Source: Armillaria gallica
Lineage: Eukaryota; Basidiomycota; Agaricomycetes; Agaricales; Physalacriaceae
Reading direction: 5' to 3'
Length of the DNA stretch: 64,000 nucleotides
NCBI GenBank assembly: GCA_037576215.1
Contig: JBANDB010000013.1
Location: 1,922,001 to 1,986,000 of the forward strand
In this document: positions 23,478-34,113 of the stretch, one piece after another
Numbering within the stretch: position 1 is the first letter of the stretch
Layout: each line of letters opens with the position of its first letter
Notes under the pieces: generated by a model
Databases searched by the model: none
Seen by the model: the letters and a program-made list of their open reading frames with translations, nothing else
What the model was told of the DNA's origin: nothing
Program-made: the position numbers and the translations under genes

Positions 23478-25910
23478 ATGGATGACAGTAGCCTCGTTTA
23501 CTCACATCAAATAAAGCTTTAAGACTTCTGCAGCAACTTCCTTGGTGCCTGCGCATATACTGTGAAGTATTTCGAGTCTAGGATCCTCTACTAGGTGCAA
23601 GCAGAGGAAATACATCTTGCACTCGAGAAGGCACACCCGTATTTGGTATGCGCGCATGCCCTGTGAAGGCTGCTCACTTCTAAGCTTCTCTGCTCCGACC
23701 AAGACGCAGGTCATTGTTCTCATACCCCCGCATATCCCTGTTCTGGTGAGTTATCCTTTAAACTTCTTACTCTTGTTTTCTAATCCCTCATAGGCTGCAC
23801 CACTTACGCATAAACGTCAGCATGAGCAGGAAGCTTCAAACACGGTGCACGCGACGTCCTCATGATATCTCCGGTTGGTTGACAATTATTTCCTAGACCC
23901 CCGCAGTCGAGATCTCTGTAAAGCCCCAACCTACTAGGTGCATATGCCTTGCCATACTGCGCGCTTTCTCTTTTTCATTGCATCTCTCTTTCTGCAGGCA
24001 TACCAATAGTTCCGAGGCGAAGCCCGTTAAGGCCTCTGCACTGTCAACTACCCCGCCTAATTATACTCTCAAAAACAAGGCCCCCGCTTCTTCGAACCTT
24101 AAAGGTGTTGTCAAGAAGCATGCCCTGTGTGGTAAGCCCCGCATCTCACGTACTGGTATTGTCCTTCATTAATTTCTCCATTATTTTCAATAGCAGACTT
24201 GTCTTCTGCCAGCGAGGCTGAGCCTACCTCTGATGAAGAGGATGCTGCTGTTCGTATCACAGCCATTGGTCTTAACAGGCAAGAGATGGAGCGCAATGAA
24301 ATTGAAGTCCTACCAGTCAAGAAGCCTCGTCTTACATTGACTGGCAGAGCTGACCTGCCACCACCTCGTGCATATCATCTGCTGACTGGAGCGACTCTTA
24401 CAAGAGCTTTATACGTTCCTCTTTCAGTACTTCTTCACCGTGGGCCTCTTCTTCCTCCTGTTGTATCTTCTCCCAAACGAGTGCATCCTTTGCGCAGTAA
24501 GAAATCTCCCCCGCGTTCCAGCAAAGGTCATCGCAAGGCCAAAAGCTCTCCTGTTCCTTCCGAGGTTCTTTCCTATGCTACTACTCTCTCTTTCATCCCC
24601 GTGTTACACGTGGGAGTGCATCGGTTGCCCTCCCAGTGTTACATGCTGGTTATCTCTGCTTTACTCCTTGTCTGCGCGCTGTTGTCTACTCTTTTCCATT
24701 CCTCCACGCTGTCATGGACGACGACTCCGACCAGGTCCTTACACATGCACATCATGTCAATCTCGATGACATTTGTAGCAACTTGCATGGTGCTTGGATC
24801 TATATCGCGGCTTACTTTGAGTCGGGGGTTCTGCCTCGTGCCTCAGTTGCGGAGTTGATTCAGGCCATGTCAAAGACCCATGCCTGCCTTGCGCGCTATC
24901 TTTCTATTTCTTTCTGATCCTGTATCTCATCCCTGCTTGTAGGATGCGCATATGGATACGCTCGTCCCCTTCAAGCTTGTTGACTCGTTCTATGGTCTCG
25001 CTCTGCGCAGTCAAATCTATCGCGTCACTCGCTGGATCCCTGCCGCGCAGCATGTGAAGGCTTGGAGAGTCTGGGAACTAACAAACTTCGAACACCTATG
25101 GAACACGGTGAGTCCCCCGCTACTAGTATCCGGTTTCTACTTCTTTAACTCGCATGTAGCATGATTTCCACGAGACTCTGTGTATCCCGGGTGATCCAGG
25201 ATACGTTCCCGGTGACGATTCCAGTGTCAAGGAGTCTTATCTCTGTCCTTTCTGTCTCTCAGTCGTGCCTCCACCTATCAAGCCAGCTGCTGCGCCATCT
25301 TCTTCAAAATCTGGGGATGTATCCGTGCCCTCGACTTCGAGGTATTCATGCCTTCTCTTGTATTTCTTCGCGCGCTTATTTTCCCCGCAAGCTCCCAAGG
25401 AGCCTTGTAAGTTGCGCGCTCCTCTGCATGGATTCCTGGGACTCACATTTGGTCCCTAGCATTTGCTTCTCCCACCAAGAAGCAGGTTTCCGTGGTGTTA
25501 CCACCCAAAAATGCTAACCCCGTGAGTTTCCTCTCGTTTTGACCGATTTCTCTCACTGAGGATGGGCTCTAGTCTCCTCCCGTGACATGCAAACGTCAGT
25601 GTGCCCCGGAACCAATCAAGACAGTGAGTCTCTCTTCCTTGCTTCCTTCTGTGTCTCAACACTGGCCTAGCCTACGGTTCTCAAAGTTGAAAAGGTACCT
25701 CCCGTTAAGTGAGTCTCCCCTTCTTCCGCGTATCTCATTACCTTCCTTGGCTGACAATTCTCTAGGCCTGCGGCTCCCAGGCGAGCTGTTCAGACGTGCG
25801 CTACAGCTAAGACGAAGGTTCCTGCACCAACCAATCCCGCCCCCGCTGTCAGGAAGCTTATCCTCGTGGGTAAGCTCTTTTACTCTCTTTTATTTCTCTA
25901 CAGTTTCCTA
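23478..25910 (+). pseudogene. Intron-bearing, tandemly duplicated gene antisense inside E3
   Basis: The plus-strand frames form two homologous blocks. Block 1 (about 23478-23870): MDDSSLVYSH, CSNFLGACAYTVKYFESRIL, then PLTHKRQHEQEASNT. Block 2 (about 24000-25640): MDDDSDQVLTHAHHVNL, CSNLHGAWIYIAAYFESGVL, a unique centre with RVTRWIPAAQHVKAWRVWE, ESYLCPFCLSVVPPP, then SPTKKQVSVVLPP and PPVTCKRQCAPEPIKT. Short GT..AG introns are visible, for example GTGAGT..TGTAG at about 25109-25160 and GTATTC..CGCAAG at about 25341-25390. The CPFC pair hints at a small zinc site; otherwise I recognise no family. Block 1 has in-frame stops (L*DFCSN, ILY*VQAE) and is a relic. Block 2 looks better kept, apart from one intron with no clear GT donor near 24890-24942. 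Confidence 0.5.
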
Positions 25911-26972
25911 GAGCCCTATTTACTGCGCTCTATAGTGCATTTTCTTGTGTCCATAGATTTTGAACACCTAAACCATGGCGCGTCTCCTGGCATGTATCTT
26001 TTCTCACATTGATGTCACCATGTAGTGACGTATACTAATGGTTCAATCATGCTCTGGATTTGGTTTTCCTCCTTTGCGCGGTAGCTCCTCCTTTTGCACG
26101 GTTCCTTTCTGTTGTACAGAAATCGCAAAATTTATTGTACCTTTATCGGTAGTATAGAAATGGTAATACCTTCGGTATACCACTATATCCCCCACACTAA
26201 GAAAACTTGACTGTCCTCAGTCATAAACCAAATATTCTCGAACTCTGTTCTGTTCCTCGTTTTGCTCTAGGAATTTTCTCAATCGCATTGACTACTTGCA
26301 GTCATGGCAAGAGTTGCTTGCCTCTGTGATCTCGTGTTCGCATTAAGTGCAAGTCCCAGGGCATTTAAATTTGCCTAGTCTTTGCGCTCCTTGCTTCGAT
26401 TTTCTGATCATCGCCTTCCTCATGATGGCTGTTGAAGCAGAGGTCTCCCAGGCATCTAATTCTCTCGTTTTTATCAGGATAAGGTCGCACGCTACTGCAG
26501 TGAGTGAGCCCCGCAATGAATCGCATAGAGTGGGATATCAGTCTCGCTCTACTGATATCCCCCCCACTAAGAGCTCTTGTTCCTCGGTGGACCCTTCGCG
26601 CTCTGCTCATTGCTGCCTTATCACTCTTCTCTTCATAGGTTTCCATCACTTAATTGTTTCTAGTGAAGAGCACGAAACCTGTATTATTTCACTGGACCTT
26701 CCTGCTTATTGGCATTAGTTCCACATGAAACCGTAAGAGATATTGTCTCTAGCTCCGATTTTGCATTGCGCGCAGTAGGTATGGTCTTTGGATGAGGTCC
26801 CTCCATACCCACTTTATATCACTCTCTCTTGGTGCGCGCATGTCCTGCAAATTCATCAGATGAGGTCTCCATTGCTTTACTCTTATCGCACGATGTTTCT
26901 TGTGGTTTCTGGCATCTGCGAGGGTTGATGGTGAACGAGACATTGTGATTCCCATCCTCGTTTATCATGCGA
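25911..26972. other. E3 internal non-coding stretch
   Basis: No coding similarity was found. It contains T/C-rich tracts and short inverted phrases such as TACCTTTATCGGTA and TACCTTCGGTA near 26138-26180. It is the 3' untranslated part for the minus-strand Gag. Confidence 0.35.
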
Positions 26973-27935
26973 CTAGAAGAAACCCTGTTCTCGCTCCTCA
27001 TCTGTAGGCATGCGCTCTAGAGGATCATCTGGAGGTGGATCTTCACTACGAGTTATAAACTCCATATCATCAGCCTCCTGCCATAATCCTGTCATATGCA
27101 CCTGGTGCTCTTGCTCTAACTCATTTTGCAGTAGTGCACATATATCTTTTTGGTACTCGCTCATGGCCTTTTCTAAGCTGGCTAGTCTCTTCTCGCACAT
27201 GGCGGTTTGCTGTTCCATGAAGTCCATCATGATAGCCATGAGGCCTCCCATATCTTCCTGCTTAACTGCTCTGTCTTCTGCTGCGGGGGAGTTATGCGCG
27301 GCAGCCAGAATACCTCTCACTTCATCTCGATTTCTGTCCATAGACGAAAACACTCCTTGCAGCACAGTCAAGCCAGCCTCTGTAACCTCTTCCAGTGTAT
27401 ACGGATCTGCGCGCTCCCTTTCAGTTAAGCCCTTCGGCAGTGGTAGGCGCTCTAATTGTAGCTTGATAGCTGCGTACAATTCATCTGCCATGGGTGTCAA
27501 AAAGGTATCAACCAGTTCTCTGTTCGACAGTACTTTGCTTAGCGCAGACGCAAGTACTTGAAACTCCCTTTTGAACTCCATGAACTGACTCTTGTCAGAT
27601 ACCCGCGCTATCTTGTAGCGGTGGACTAATCTCTTCAATTCTTGAACAGTGTCACGGTCGCTATCGCGCGCACCATCATAGCACTCTATTACTTCCAACT
27701 TGAACTCTTCGTACTTGCCACCAGCGGCATATTTGGGAAGGACCTTCCACTGTCGCTCTGTCTTAATATCGGTATATGACAGCGCGGCTTTCTTCTTGTC
27801 CTCCTCATCAGTCACTGCACATTTGGCAAAGAGATCTTCAAGTCTAGCAAAGAAGCGCTCGAGCTCCTCAGGATGCGAGGAACTCTCAAATCGTGGGGCA
27901 GCCTTTTCATTTGGGCCAGGCATAGATGATACCAT
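26973..27935 (-). CDS. E3 Gag-like protein
   Basis: An uninterrupted 320-residue frame starts at the ATG at 27935, about 294 nt inside the 5' LTR. Its features fit a retrotransposon Gag capsid: PEELERFFARLEDLFAKC near residue 25, QWKVLPKYAAGGKYEEFKLE near 60, FMEFKREFQVLASAL near 125 and an acidic C-terminus. There is no CCHC knuckle, so RNA binding would be by another route or by a partner element. It is the only intact retroelement frame in the window and the youngest, consistent with E3's position. It could package E3 RNA and rely on the enzymes of another element. Codons are rich in GCG/CGC compared with E1 and E2. Confidence 0.75.
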   Translation of the reverse strand: MVSSMPGPNEKAAPRFESSSHPEELERFFARLEDLFAKCAVTDEEDKKKAALSYTDIKTERQWKVLPKYAAGGKYEEFKLEVIECYDGARDSDRDTVQELKRLVHRYKIARVSDKSQFMEFKREFQVLASALSKVLSNRELVDTFLTPMADELYAAIKLQLERLPLPKGLTERERADPYTLEEVTEAGLTVLQGVFSSMDRNRDEVRGILAAAHNSPAAEDRAVKQEDMGGLMAIMMDFMEQQTAMCEKRLASLEKAMSEYQKDICALLQNELEQEHQVHMTGLWQEADDMEFITRSEDPPPDDPLERMPTDEEREQGFF

Positions 27936-28210
27936 CTTTTCAATTCTTTCAGATGTGCGGGATCGTTAAATCCAGCGGTTGGTTTGTTATAGGCTGCGAG
28001 TTCGAGTTTTAAACGCTTCCTGGCTAGCAGATATTGCGCCTGTCAAGGAATTCACAACCCTTTTCACTAGTAGTCCTCAATAATGAAGAGCGACTAGCAG
28101 ATTTGCTTTTAGAGAAGGAGATTGTCAATAGCTATGAGCGCGTTACTCTGCGCGCGTAGGTAATTCATTTGAATCTAGTTGTTGTTTCAGAGTTGAAACT
28201 GCTTTCCCCC

Positions 28211-28228
28211 CTCGCGGTGGGCTCCAAA
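28211..28228 (-). promoter_or_regulatory. E3 tRNA-type primer-binding site
   Basis: Read on the minus strand, TTTGGAGCCCACCGCGAG follows the 5' LTR. From the TGG onward it would pair with the CCA end of a tRNA (tRNA identity not assigned). This contrasts with E1 and E2, which lack such a site. Confidence 0.5.
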
Positions 28229-30095
28229 TGAAGAGACTCTGTGCGCGCAGGCTAGAAATGCAACAGTGTCGAAGACACTGATCACACTCACACCCAACAC
28301 TACACACACAAACCCTCAAGTTCTTGGGGGGGATATTATGCGATAGAAGCAGATTGAAGCAAAACAACTAAACTCTCAGAATATACAATACACGCATATA
28401 GCAATAGCGCGCATCACGTATCTAGATCTCTCTAAGTCCAAAGGCTTTTATAACAAGAGGGGCGACCAATGTTGCCGGGCCTCAAGGCAAGGTGTACTAC
28501 AATACACGATACGTCGCCACACACCCACAAAACCCTCAATAAGTCGCGCACGTCACACACAGGTAACCACAACAACCTAAACACACTCTAAACACGACTC
28601 AAAGCTTGCGCTCTAAGCAGAAACCCTTCACAAAACGTCCACTCAAGCCACAGGATTTGAACCTACGCACTCAAGCTTCCAAAACCAATCGTAGACCCAC
28701 AGGGTTTGAACCTATGCCGATCCAGAGACACAATAACCAACTAAACCCCGTCCGACAAGCCAAAGGGTTTGAACCTCTGCCGCTTGCGGAAATGAGAACC
28801 CTCAAGCGCGCACTAATCAGACCACAGGGTTTGAACCTGTGCCGCCTGTAGCGCCGCGCGGTAGAAGAAGGCCTCTGTACGAACACTAATCAGACCAAAG
28901 GGTTTGAACCTCTGCCGCCTGTAGTATCTCGCACACAAGAAACGCTGTCCGACAAGCCAAAGGGTTTGAACCTCTGCCACTTGCGGAATGGTATACCCAA
29001 CTAAGCGCGTGCTAATCAGACCAAAGGGTTTGAACCTCTGCTGCCTGTAACTCCGTGCGTCACAAGAAACCCTCAAAACTCAAGAGCGCGTCCGCAATGA
29101 CACAATATCTCTTATTCTCAGGGTAGAGCGCAGTCAACCAGTCACTCAAACCATACACGAGTCCCTGCTAGGCAAGTCCCCTGCTAAGCAAGTCCCCCGC
29201 TAAGCTTTCTACGCCTCGTGCGCAACTCAATTCACTCGGTATGATATCAATTCTAGGTTTATTCTCTCGCTCGAAGTTACAAACTAATCCTGCTGCTAGG
29301 GCGTCAAGCTGGAGGCTTGCGCGCGACTACAACGGGGGTCCGAAACTTTTACACTACAAGTACACTGCGCTATTTATCTATTTTACATCCTACAAATTTG
29401 TACCACCAAATATAGTATTATTTAAGCTGCGGGGTACTTTCGCCTGCGTCCCGCGCATGTTGCAATTATCACGCCATAGCTTGGCGCTGACTCAGGAGTC
29501 TGGCCCGGGGCCAGGTCCTGTCTCTGAGTGTCACGGCATCGGTTACCAAGGCTATGACACGCAGGTTGACATCAGTTGCCATATCCCCAGAGTTATAGCC
29601 TACCCTGCAACTCTTATTTCGCTTCCTAGTATTCTCACAGGGAATTCCATTGTAGTGAGGGCAATGTGCTTCTTGTCTAGGCCTCGCGCATTTTGGCTGA
29701 AGCCCGGAACTTCGGATTTACTTGAGTTCTGACATCTCAAGGTCTAGAACTCTAAGCTCTGGGCCTGCCATGCCTTGCGCGTCATAGATCACTGCTACGT
29801 GAAGTCTTAATTACCCCGCAAGCGTGTCCCACGCTATTCTTAGCGCGCGTATGCTTTGCCTTGTCAGAGCACTCAGTGTCAAGCACTGGGACTTCATACC
29901 TAGTACGGCCTTTCTAGTACCATTCTCAGGTTAAGCCATGTGCTCCACCCAGCTTTACTCTGGTAATATCATTACTGGCATTATAAACACTGCGCTCTGT
30001 TGCTTTCATCATTGCCTTCATGTCTGGGCATTATTGCCTGTACTCATTTGTACAATTCGCAAATTTACACGCGTGAATGCTTTTCAAACGTGTCA
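28229..30095 (-). repeat. E3 5' LTR
   Basis: 1867 bp with seven B-box-like units at 28653, 28703, 28766, 28828, 28901, 28963 and 29027, one more than the 3' LTR. A 163-residue frame present in both LTRs follows from their similarity and is not considered a gene. Confidence 0.85.
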
Positions 30096-30782
30096 GCGGT
30101 CGGATATGACTACTTGGGGCATACCATGGCGCGCATAGACATGGTCTCGGAGAATTCGGGCCCATCCTTCGGCTGACAGCTTGGTGTTGCAGGCAACAGA
30201 AATGATGGCCTTCGAGAATTGGTCTACGATCATGAGGATTGCGTCGTGTCCATTCGAGTTGGGGAGTCCAGTGATCATGTCGACGGATATGTGTGTCCAT
30301 GGTCCGACTGGTACTGCATTTGGGTAGAGCAGTGCGGCCTTGGCGGCGGTGCTCGACTTCGTTTGTTGGCAAGTTTCACAGCCTTTGACGTAGGCTTCGA
30401 CGTCCTTCTTCATCTTGGGCCACCAGTAATCATGGAGTACAAGCTCCTTCGTCTTTTTGATTCCTGGGTGTCCGGCGGTGAGGTGGTGGTACTGGGAGAT
30501 GATTTCCCCTCGGAGTGTGTGTTTTCTTGGCACGTAGATTCGGTTGTCGTAGTAGAGAATCCCTTCCTTTCGGGAGACTCCTCGTTCGTGGTTGAGGGAC
30601 GTGGCAATGCCTTCATCCCACAACTCTTCTTGTCGGGTCACTTCTTCGATGCGTTGTTGGACCTCGCTGGTCGTTGGCATGATGAGGGCACGGAAGTGCA
30701 CAGCTTCAAGAACAACTATGTCGTCGTTGTCCTTGGTTCCTTGGTCATGGTCACTGCATCTGGAGAGCAGGTTGGCTTTCAC
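30096..30782 (-). pseudogene. E2 integrase, zinc finger and first half of core
   Basis: Zinc finger: YHHLTAGHPG and CETCQQTKSS. Core: SVDMITGLP (first Asp), then HGMPQVVISDR with the second Asp, where E3 interrupts. The RNase H end with LSRCSDHD lies at its N-terminus. Confidence 0.85.
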
Positions 30783-31328
30783 GTTCTGAGCGCCGAGCTT
30801 GTGGAAGAGCTTGAAGTGATATTCTGCCAGCTCTGTGACCCATCACACCTGTCTTCGGTTCAGCTTCTGGGGGAGTTGGAAATACTGGAGGTTTTGGTGA
30901 TCCGTCCAAATTTCTACATCTTTCGCGGTGCCCATCAGGTAGTGGCGCCACTCGGAGAGCGCTAGCATGATTGCAAGCAGCTCTTTGTTGTAGATTTCGT
31001 AGTTTCATTCCATGGGGCTAAGTGACTTTGACATGAAGGCCACGGGGCGCCAAACCCCATTCTGTTGTTGGCTGAGGACCGCGCCGACAGTGCCTTCGCT
31101 GGCGTCGGCTTCGACTCGGAACGGGTCATTGTCGTTCGGGATGGCTAGGATAACGTCCTCTGCCATTCGTCGCTTCAGTTCTTGGAACGCCTTGTCTTGT
31201 TCGATGCCCCATTTCCACTCTGCGTTACCCGTGAGCTGTGTCAGCAGTTTTACGACCTTGGAGTACATCTTGATGAATTTCCGATAGAAGTTCGCGAATC
31301 CGAGGAACGACTGAAGTTCCTTCTTTTG
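30783..31328 (-). pseudogene. E2 RT connection and RNase H
   Basis: Reads FLGFANFYRKFIKMYSK, FRVEADASEGTVGAVLSQ, a TGA in [12 protein letters not shown] (same place as E1), [17 protein letters not shown], and a stop before WVTELAEYHF. DHxNLxxF and the ADxLSR-like end are typical of Ty3 RNase H. Three of the four reading-frame breaks fall at Arg positions. Confidence 0.8.
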
Positions 31329-32725
31329 TCATGGCGTCGGCCATTCTGCGATTCCCATGATCTTGACAGGGTCCATGCGAATGGAGTCCTGGCTAATGAT
31401 GACACCGAGGTACTCAGTCTTGAGGACCTCAAATTCGCACTTCTCTGCCTTGAGGAAAAGCTTGTTCTCGCGAAGGCATTGAAGGACGTGTTTCACGATC
31501 TGTTGGTGCTCCCCCAAGTCCTTGGAGAAGATCAGGATGTCGTCCAGGTAGATAGTGACCTTACCTTCGGCAATCAGGTCCTTGAAGATGTCGTTCATCA
31601 TCCACTGGAATGTCGCGGGCGAGTTCGTGAGCCTGAAGAACATGACGGTCGGCTCGAAGAGCCCTTGGTTTGTTCGGAAGGCAGCCTTTTCCTCGTCCCC
31701 TTCCTTGATTTGGACGTTGTTGTATCCCCAACGAACGTCAAGCTTTGTGAAGTACTTGGCTCCATGAAGCTTATCGATCAGCTCCGAAATGAGCGGGAGT
31801 GGGTATCGGTTTTTGATGGGTATTTCGTTCAGCTTTTGGTAATCCTGTACTGGTCACAACGTGCCATCCTTTTTCTTTACGAAGAAGAAAGGGGAGGCGA
31901 AGGGCGACTTGGATGGGCGAATACGTCCCAATTCAAGGTTTTCGTCAAGGAACTTGTTGAGTTGTTCCTGTTCATTCCGGTTCAGAGGGTAGACCTTGCA
32001 GTCTAGCGTCGACTTCGCGTTGGGTACCAGCTCGATGGCGTGGTCCCACGGCTTTCGGTTGGGTAGTTTGTCGAAGTTGTCTTTTGAGAACAGATCACGG
32101 AAGGAGTGGTAGTGCTCTGGTACCATCTCCTCGAAGGTCCTTTTGGGCTCGTCCACGTGTGCCTTAGCCGCGAGGTCGTTCGCGTGGTGCATCGCTCGGA
32201 CGACCAGTTCTTCTTCCATTCGGACGGCGAGAATCGTGTCGCCTTCTTCGAGTTCTTCATCCCAACGGTCGTCGGGGTCTGCGTCGGGGAGTTCGATGTG
32301 GTTCTTGACACATTGGCAGCATCTGAAGATGATGCTGCTGGTCTTCCAGTTTATGCTCGGGTTGTGGCGCTTGAGCCAGTCATGTCTGAGATAAACATCC
32401 TTGCTGCCGAGATTGGTGACTGCAAGGTTGATTCGTTCGCGATGTTCGCCGACGGTTAAGCATATCTCGACGAATTCGGTGATATCTCCGCCTTTGTTGT
32501 GGGTTCCATCTGCGTTGTACACCGGAATGGGTGCTAAGACTTTCTTCATGTCTAGGTCGTGGGCCTGCACGTATGCACGATTAATCGCGCTCCCTGTGCA
32601 TCCACTGTCGATCAGAGCTTTTGTGCTCAACACTTTTCGTCCTGTGCAGGGTTCAATGGTGACGGGCACCATAAAGTTGCCCGAGGCGCCTCGAATGTAT
32701 CGGATAGGCTCTCGGAGTTCGTAGA
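31329..32725 (-). pseudogene. E2 protease and reverse transcriptase
   Basis: Protease ALIDSGCTGSAINRAYV (about 32630). RT: FFFVKKKDGTL, TGA (31853-31855) before [53 protein letters not shown] with YxDD (about 31545), and [20 protein letters not shown] further stop follows AEWPTP. The protein is better preserved than E1 between KLDV and the catalytic motif. Confidence 0.85.
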
Positions 32726-32726
32726 G

Positions 32727-34113
32727 TCATTCGCGGGCCAGCTCGCCCTGTTCTCTGAGTTCGAGGAGGAGCTCGTCGGTGAGTTCTCCCATTTGATCTT
32801 TGTGGATCCAAAGACAAAGTATTGCACAGGCAGCGTTGTCGGTGCTCGCCTCTCGGATGGCTCGTAGCATCCAGTCAACCTTGAAAGGCTTCATCCATTG
32901 GTGAGGGACCTCCTGAACCTTCGTACTGACCCTTACAGGTTTAGCTACCGTTGGCGAGGTCACCTCGTTCGTCGTCTCAGCCTTTTCGTTGGGGAGAGAC
33001 TTAGTCGCATGTGTCAGGGATTCGGGTGGAGTCGGAAGCGAGGTGGGGCGTCGCTTCGGTGTCGTGAGCGGACTGCCCTTGGCAAGCCATTTCTGGAATG
33101 AGGTGTCATCCTCGTCGTCAGGTACTTCAACCATGGTTACCTGATGCCCCCTTTCTACCGCCTGGGCGCTAGCGGCTTCCTTCCGTTCGGCTTTCTTATC
33201 GTCCTTTCCAGTCGTGAGTAGGGAACCGGAGGTGCGTTTCCTGGGAGAGGTGCCCTGATCTTGGCCGCAAATACGTGCGAAGGCACTAGGTGGGACTTGG
33301 ACCGAATAAATGGAATTACCAGTCGTGCCAACATCTCCTGGGCCCATGTGGGGACCTTGCGGTCCCGTAGGGTCCCTCGTTTCTTTCAGGGTTCCCGACC
33401 TCCCTTCGCCCGTTGGGTTTCTAGTCCGCGGTGGGTGCAGGCCCCGCGACCGGTCGTGGGAAGGGATCTTGCCATTGGCTACGCGTCCTCTGCTAGCCAG
33501 TTCATCCTGCCCATCCTCCGTTTTGCCTACAGATGCGTCCTTCCCCTGCTCAGAGGGGAACACTTTGCGGTCGTGCAAGGAGGCTTCGTCAGAGCTTGTG
33601 CCAGGCACCTGCTCTGCCTCCCCCGGTCGGGCATTCGTCACTGCGGCGCCGAAGGGCCTCGACTGGTGCTTCGCCATTATGGGGAGTGGCAATGTGGTGG
33701 TCGCCTTTTTGATTGATGTGTTCACTCGCGATGAGCTACTTGTCAGTCGATTAGCCGGTCTTTTTCTGAAGGTTTCCCCTCTCCGGCATGCGTTGAGTGG
33801 GGGCCCGCAGCTATCCCCCCTTGTGGGGGAGAATCTACAGAGATGTCGTTAGTAAAGTCCTTGTCCCGAAGGACGTCGTATCGGTTGTTCGATTCTGGTA
33901 AGGGTGCACGGGTATAAGTCGATGAGTGGCGTGTAGGCCATATATTGTTCGTATCAACAGAAGTCGTAAGTACCAACCCTGCACTTAGGGGTCGGGATAT
34001 AGCCAAATGCGTAAGTAGAATGTCTGTACGTAAAGAATCAGTCCGCTCAGTGGTAGATGGGTGCGCACCCATTAAGTCCTTGGTCGTCGCGGTGGAATCG
34101 AGCACCGGACAAC
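32727..34113 (-). pseudogene. E2 Gag-to-protease linker
   Basis: A 332-residue frame (32727-33725) and a 120-residue frame (33743-34105) of low complexity. The end, ELRE*GELARE with a TGA before LYELREPIRYIRG, leads into the protease. GHQVTMVEVPDDEDD matches the E1 linker. No enzyme motif is visible. Confidence 0.6.

Larger units (their letters stand above)
21358..30095 (-). mobile_element. E3, Gag-only (TR-GAG-like) LTR element nested in E2 integrase
   Basis: Flanked by long direct repeats 21358-23159 (1802 bp) and 28229-30095 (1867 bp) that begin TGAAGAGACTC and end GTGTCA. A polypurine tract (TGAGGGGGATA, minus strand, 23160-23170) and a tRNA-type primer site near 28211-28226 set it on the minus strand. 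Flanks ACGGT and GCGGT suggest a 5-bp duplication with one mismatch. Inside are a Gag-like frame (26973-27935) and, on the other strand, an intron-bearing gene. No protease, RT, RNase H or integrase is present, so it must depend on another element. It cuts E2's integrase one codon after the second catalytic Asp. LTR divergence is lower than in E1 and E2, as its nested position predicts. Confidence 0.85.

Noticed and set aside
22305..29732. 163-residue plus-strand frame present twice (22305-22796 and 29241-29732)
   Set aside because: It lies in the two E3 LTRs, which are near-identical DNA. Long open frames in young LTRs occur by chance, and there is no motif or start context.
31182..32006. 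274-residue plus-strand frame
   Set aside because: Antisense shadow of the E2 RT region with its YLDD motif on the minus strand.
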